A DNA stretch of 64,000 nt. Origin: Micropterix aruncella (lineage: Eukaryota; Arthropoda; Insecta; Lepidoptera; Micropterigidae). Positions 58,151-64,000 of the stretch are shown piece by piece. The translations under genes and the position numbers were made by a program. The notes beneath the pieces are model-generated. The model searched no databases. It saw nothing but the letters and a program-made list of their open reading frames with translations, and was not told where the DNA came from. Location: NCBI GenBank assembly GCA_944548615.1, contig OX155951.1, positions 22,255,934 through 22,319,933 of the forward strand, given 5' to 3'. Numbering within the stretch: position 1 is the first letter of the stretch; each line of letters starts with the position of its first letter.

Positions 58151-58745
58151 ATTGTATTAAGACTATTTCCAGATTGAAGTGACCTTTAAGACTATTTCCA
58201 CATTGATTTTGTCTGTGTGTCTGTGTGTATGTGTGTTGTGGTTGAAATCGGCCCACCAGGGGGCGCCCTAGTCATACTTTAATCTCGAAATATTGGACTT
58301 AGAACGGTACACAGATGCGTCATTTGGCCGAAACCAAATTGTGAAATTTTATTTTGAAATCTCGTATAAAGCGGCAAAAATATTTTTTAAATTCTGCCAT
58401 ATTTAATAAAATACTACATCAGTTAGGAAAATAGCCATTTTAATACCCCGGAAATACTACAAAAATTTGCGATTATAATCGACACAATCACTATCGGGAG
58501 AGGGGGGAGGGGGGGGGGGGGGGTTGGCGCGCAGGAGGGAGGAGGGCTCGTCTGCTTCCGGGAAAGACGGTAGGCTTGGCGGTAACACAACCGATTTTTA
58601 ACACGCTTTTATTAGGTCGACCTGTATGTAACTAACTATGTAATGGAATCTAAGGTAACTAATTTAACCATCTTCCAAGGATCGTAGCGTCATGAAAATT
58701 GACAGCTGTATGTAGTTCTGATGACAATACAATAATATGGCACTG
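58151..58745. other. Unassigned sequence with a G-rich tract
   Basis: 58499-58525 is almost pure G (gaggggggagggggggg...), potentially G-quadruplex forming. No gene is seen. Confidence 0.4.
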
Positions 58746-58753
58746 TCGAACTG

Positions 58754-58963
58754 ATCTGATGATGGAGTCGGAAGATATGAACTGGAATTTCATGATGGAA
58801 CATAGTATCATAGCTGTGTTTGGACTTGTTAGAAAAGTCTTGGAATGAACTTTGACCACGATTAGGTTTCAAGGTCTGATGATGAAGCCGGAAGATAGGA
58901 ACTGGCATTCCATGATGGAATATCGTATCATAGCCGTGTGTATGTGAATATCGTATCATAGCC
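58754..58963. repeat. 120-bp-spaced direct duplication
   Basis: tctgatgatggagtcggaag, then aactggaatttcatgatgga and tagtatcatagc, are repeated 120 bp later (58874-58939). A third partial copy of gaatatcgtatcatagcc lies at 58947. Confidence 0.8.
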
Positions 58964-60070
58964 CAAAAGCGTGTTTTTAGTGTTTTTGTTTAAACTATTA
59001 ATTTATTTTATATCGACCTCAAAGTGTTATACGTCATACGAATTCTTTCATCGCGTGAATTATTATTGTATTTGACCTCATAGAGCAGTCATTCTTTTAT
59101 GTGATTGACCTGCGATATTCGCGTTCGCATTACAGCCTCTTTATGGTCAATGCACCTGACTGTCTGGGATCAATAATTTCTCATGCACGAATGCAGTTTA
59201 TATTTAGGATGTTGTCCTTAATGAGAAAATTTAAATTTAATCAGGTTGGTCGAAGACGTGCATACCCACCAGAGGAAGAGCCATTGACATCAGTTAGCGC
59301 TTATATGACATCACATATCTTTACATATTATACAGTGACTACGGAATTAACTCAAGGACAGTTATTAATATTGACAGCATTGACCATTCTTAATTAGGTA
59401 ACGATTAACGCATTACACGGTATACCGAATTCAATGGATCGCTTTGAACTCAGAGTTTTAAAATAATCTACTAAAATAATTCGGTAACGGTTACTTTAGA
59501 CAAATTCATGTCAGCAACCATATTATCTAGCTTGATCTATGGCAATTAATTATATCATTATGGAAAAATACATTTATTTTGTCATCTCTGTAGGTCGAGT
59601 AACACTTTTTTTTCTAAAATGAACGCTCGTAAGGTCACCTGTCGCTGATACCCATCGCAGAGACAATTTCTACGCAAAATAAGCCCAGAATTAATGCATC
59701 GTAAATAAGTATCCAACGAGCAATAAAAACTTTATACGCCTCATTTTGAAAGCAAGAATCAAACGCCTTTCGATATGTAAACACAGAAATGCCGTAAAAT
59801 TTTAAGTTTAATCATGCCATATATCCACATTTCAAAACAATAGAAAAAAAATGGTATTTATTTATTTTATTTATTATAGTAATGTACAGCGGTTTGAAAC
59901 AACGAAACTTAGGTAATATGTAATAACAATGAAACAAACCCACAGCAATTTGTATGCCGCTTATAGAAAAGATCGGTCCTGTGTCGCCCAACTAAGTGTA
60001 TACTTGTTCTAGTGCAAACATTTTAACAAATGTATATTATTGCAAATTGAACAATTTGGTTTTGATATAT
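58964..60070. other. Unassigned AT-rich intergenic sequence
   Basis: A tttatttattttatttatta run at 59857 could be a reversed LINE tail. No coding relic is recognised. Confidence 0.4.
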
Positions 60071-60071
60071 A

Positions 60072-60932
60072 TTATAACCAGCTGACCCGCGCCCACTTCG
60101 TTGGGCGGTAAACATTTTTGCTTGTGATGAAATTATGAGTGTTATTCGGTTAGTACTGAGTGCTATGATTTATTTCCTGACTGCTAAAAGGAGGTTTTTA
60201 TTTTTACTGCGTATGTATGTATTTGCATGCCAATTTGGCCATATTGCCGGGTTTCAAATGAGTGAATGAAATGATTATGATTGAATATATTATGTTTATT
60301 TTAATTGTTCAAAAGTTCTCTGTATACTATATTAGATGTAATGTTATTATTTGATACCAAAATATATTGTTTTTCAGGAGTCGAGATACGGTCGCGGTTC
60401 CATACCTATGTCGTATTATCTCTTTAACCATTTATGCAGTAAAAGGGAAATTATATATATCTTTTGTTCTTTTGACTTCAGACGACAAATTGACTTATTT
60501 TGATAAGAATTCATAATTGTTGATAATATGACCAATAAACATAACCTAACGATTTAAATTATTTTTTCAACATAAAAAACTACTTTTTGTGACTTAAATA
60601 TAAAGTTAGACATATGCTGTCGCTGACTTTTTTGTAGGCATTATAAATCTCTACAACTTTTCTGTAGTACTTAATCATATATCTCTCATCTTTAAGGCAG
60701 CGTTCGTAAGAAACGTTTTCATTCGGCCGTTTTTTCACCGACTTACTTTGCAAATCCGACTGCCGCGAAAAAGTCTTTTTATTTTTCGAATTAATATATA
60801 GCCTATGACACTCACAACTAACGTGGCTTTCTACTCGTAAAATAATTTTCAAAATCGGTTCAGTAGATCCAGAGATTACTCCCTACAACCTAACAAACTC
60901 ACAAACTCTTTATAATATTAGTGTAGATGATT
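60072..60932 (+). repeat. Stereotyped insect dispersed repeat (ccagctgacccgcg ... aatattagtgtagat)
   Basis: The start ataaccagctgacccgcgcc, then acttcgttgggcgg, and the end aaaatcggttcagtagatcc, then cagagattactcc and tttataatattagtgtagat, are the two recognisable ends of a very widespread insect repeat. The roughly 700 bp between them is diverged, and its 90-codon minus frame is not recognised. The class (LINE or other) cannot be settled from this copy. Confidence 0.5.
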
Positions 60933-62934
<2,002 letters not shown>

Positions 62935-63004
62935 TGACTTTTTTAATGAAAATTTTGTATTTTTATACACTTTAGGGTTTTTGGTTAGTAAAAGGGATAG
63001 AGTT

Positions 63005-63483
63005 GAGTACCTTAGCCGAACGTTTCGGAGCCCGTGGCTCCTTCCTCAGCGGCGAGAAAAATACTGGCATCCGCTGCTGTCACCAACGGCTACCCGCTTT
63101 TCTTCTGTGGTACTGGGAGAATGGTGATTTGGCGGGATGATAATGTGAATTTAAATTAAAATGGTTTAATTTTGAATTAAAGAAATACATATTTTTTTAA
63201 ATTTTAATAAAAAATATATAAAAAATAGTTGTAGTGCATGTGTGTTAAAAGTGTTTGAACTACATATGTGTGGGGAGGTGAGTGTGTGAGAGTATGTGTG
63301 TTGGATTGCGTGGGTGTGTGTATGCGGTGAATATGTTAATTTCGTTTTGATATGTGTTAATAATGGAACACTCAGTGTTGGACGTTTAGTCCGTACCCCT
63401 GGCAAGCCCCTAGTACCCATATATGTCCAAGTTCCCACGTTTTAAGTTTTATTTCAGGTGTATTTTCCGGGAATGCCCTAATA
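63005..63483 (-). mobile_element. Neptune-like PLE, inverted 3' fragment
   Basis: On the minus strand from 63483 the last codons of the PLE are read (PENTPEIKLKTWELGHIW, then a C-terminal GLNVQH and stop). A 3' region follows with (CA/TG)-rich low complexity and, at 63014-63055, the cgaacgtttcggagcccgtg terminal signature. The first 65 bp (63419-63483) are the exact reverse complement of 63937-64000. Confidence 0.75.
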
Positions 63484-64000
63484 ACTATTACATTATTTCT
63501 TCAGCCCGCTTACTAAAAGCCTCTTATCGGCCCACCACCCAATATCGTGTACCGGAGACCTCCCAATCTCCGTGATATTCTGTCCCGCACTGCCACTAGC
63601 GCCAGCATCAGCACCCCATCACCGCCAGGCTCCTTCCCTTGTAATAAGAGCCGATGTAAAACGTGTCCTATTCATTTTCCCGCCACCGAGTTCACAGCCC
63701 TAACACTACTGAAGTCTACAAAATCAGCACACATGCGGACTGCGCTTCGCAAAACTGCATTTACCACCTACAATGCAGATTTTGTGATGCATTTTATGTA
63801 GGTGAAACTACCAATAGACTCAATCTTCGCATGAATAATCATCGTTGCTCAGCCAAAGGAGGCGTATCAAGTCTTCCAATCTCCACCCACGCGCGATCGC
63901 ATGGCAAAAGCTTCGATGAGTGTTTCACTGAGAAAGTTATTAGGGCATTCCCGGAAAATACACCTGAAATAAAACTTAAAACGTGGGAACTTGGACATAT
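63484..64000 (+). pseudogene. Neptune-like PLE, C-terminal part with GIY-YIG endonuclease (runs off the window)
   Basis: The + strand shows YRRPPNLRDILSR, then SFPCNKSRCKTCP, the Cys-rich linker of Neptune-type Penelope-like elements. After a frame change between about 63690 and 63720 the GIY-YIG segment follows: CIY, the Cys pair CRFC, FYVGET, RLNLRMNNHR, then HARSHGKSF and PENTPEIK. A stop lies just upstream at about 63514. The reverse transcriptase is missing at the 5' side, where the inverted fragment begins, and the 3' end is outside the window. The frameshift and stop make it non-functional here. In intact elements this endonuclease nicks the target for priming. Confidence 0.85.

Overview
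This window looks like a transposon-dominated intergenic stretch of an insect nuclear genome, most likely a moth or butterfly. It is AT-rich. It carries many taggtacc/acctacctac-like motifs, tRNA-derived SINEs, a LINE 3' tail of the form ggttggctgtaagagattgt ... aataagtccgcc that I know from lepidopteran genomes, and abundant MITEs. No ribosomal, tRNA, CRISPR or prokaryotic operon signal is present. I found no complete host gene. The only long, well-preserved coding region belongs to a non-LTR retrotransposon. Short open frames elsewhere are mostly chance frames inside repeats.

Layout. 0-5 kb: a 39-bp tandem duplication, a Penelope-like element (PLE) remnant on the minus strand bounded by inverted copies of its terminal repeat, and a 120-bp tandem repeat. 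5-16 kb: a hairpin, a hAT-type MITE with dense AACGATT-type subrepeats, a 5S rRNA-derived SINE, a LINE 3' end with its UTR, and an L2/CR1-like LINE 3' end. 17-24 kb: a 202-bp near-perfect palindrome, other inverted repeats, a 198-bp (TA)n tract and a 47-bp minisatellite. 24-45 kb: a dense cluster of about ten copies of a GC-rich repeat family that I cannot name (called the GC-island repeat here). It is interleaved with tRNA-SINEs, a second 5S-SINE, hAT and fold-back elements and a LINE nested in a LINE. 45-53 kb: several TIR elements (one pogo-like with a PHD-finger-like coding remnant, one Tc1/mariner-like MITE), a tandem duplication split by a LINE fragment, and hAT-like MITEs. 53.9-56.8 kb: a 5'-truncated, RNase H-bearing LINE (R1/LOA/I group) with a perfect 12-bp target-site duplication and one frameshift. 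57-64 kb: sparse repeats, a second (TA)n tract, and at the right edge two 5'-truncated pieces of a second PLE family meeting head to head.

How the parts relate. Almost everything is explained by successive insertions. The GC-island repeats are the most coherent unexplained system. Three copies show duplicated 11-bp flanks (one perfect, two with 1-2 mismatches). At least three copies sit at the same point of a tRNA-SINE, and one copy is nested in inverted orientation inside another. Possible host coding material is limited to weak exon-like signals at 27.83-30.63 kb (+) and 24.54-24.85 kb (-). Both are offered as hypotheses only.
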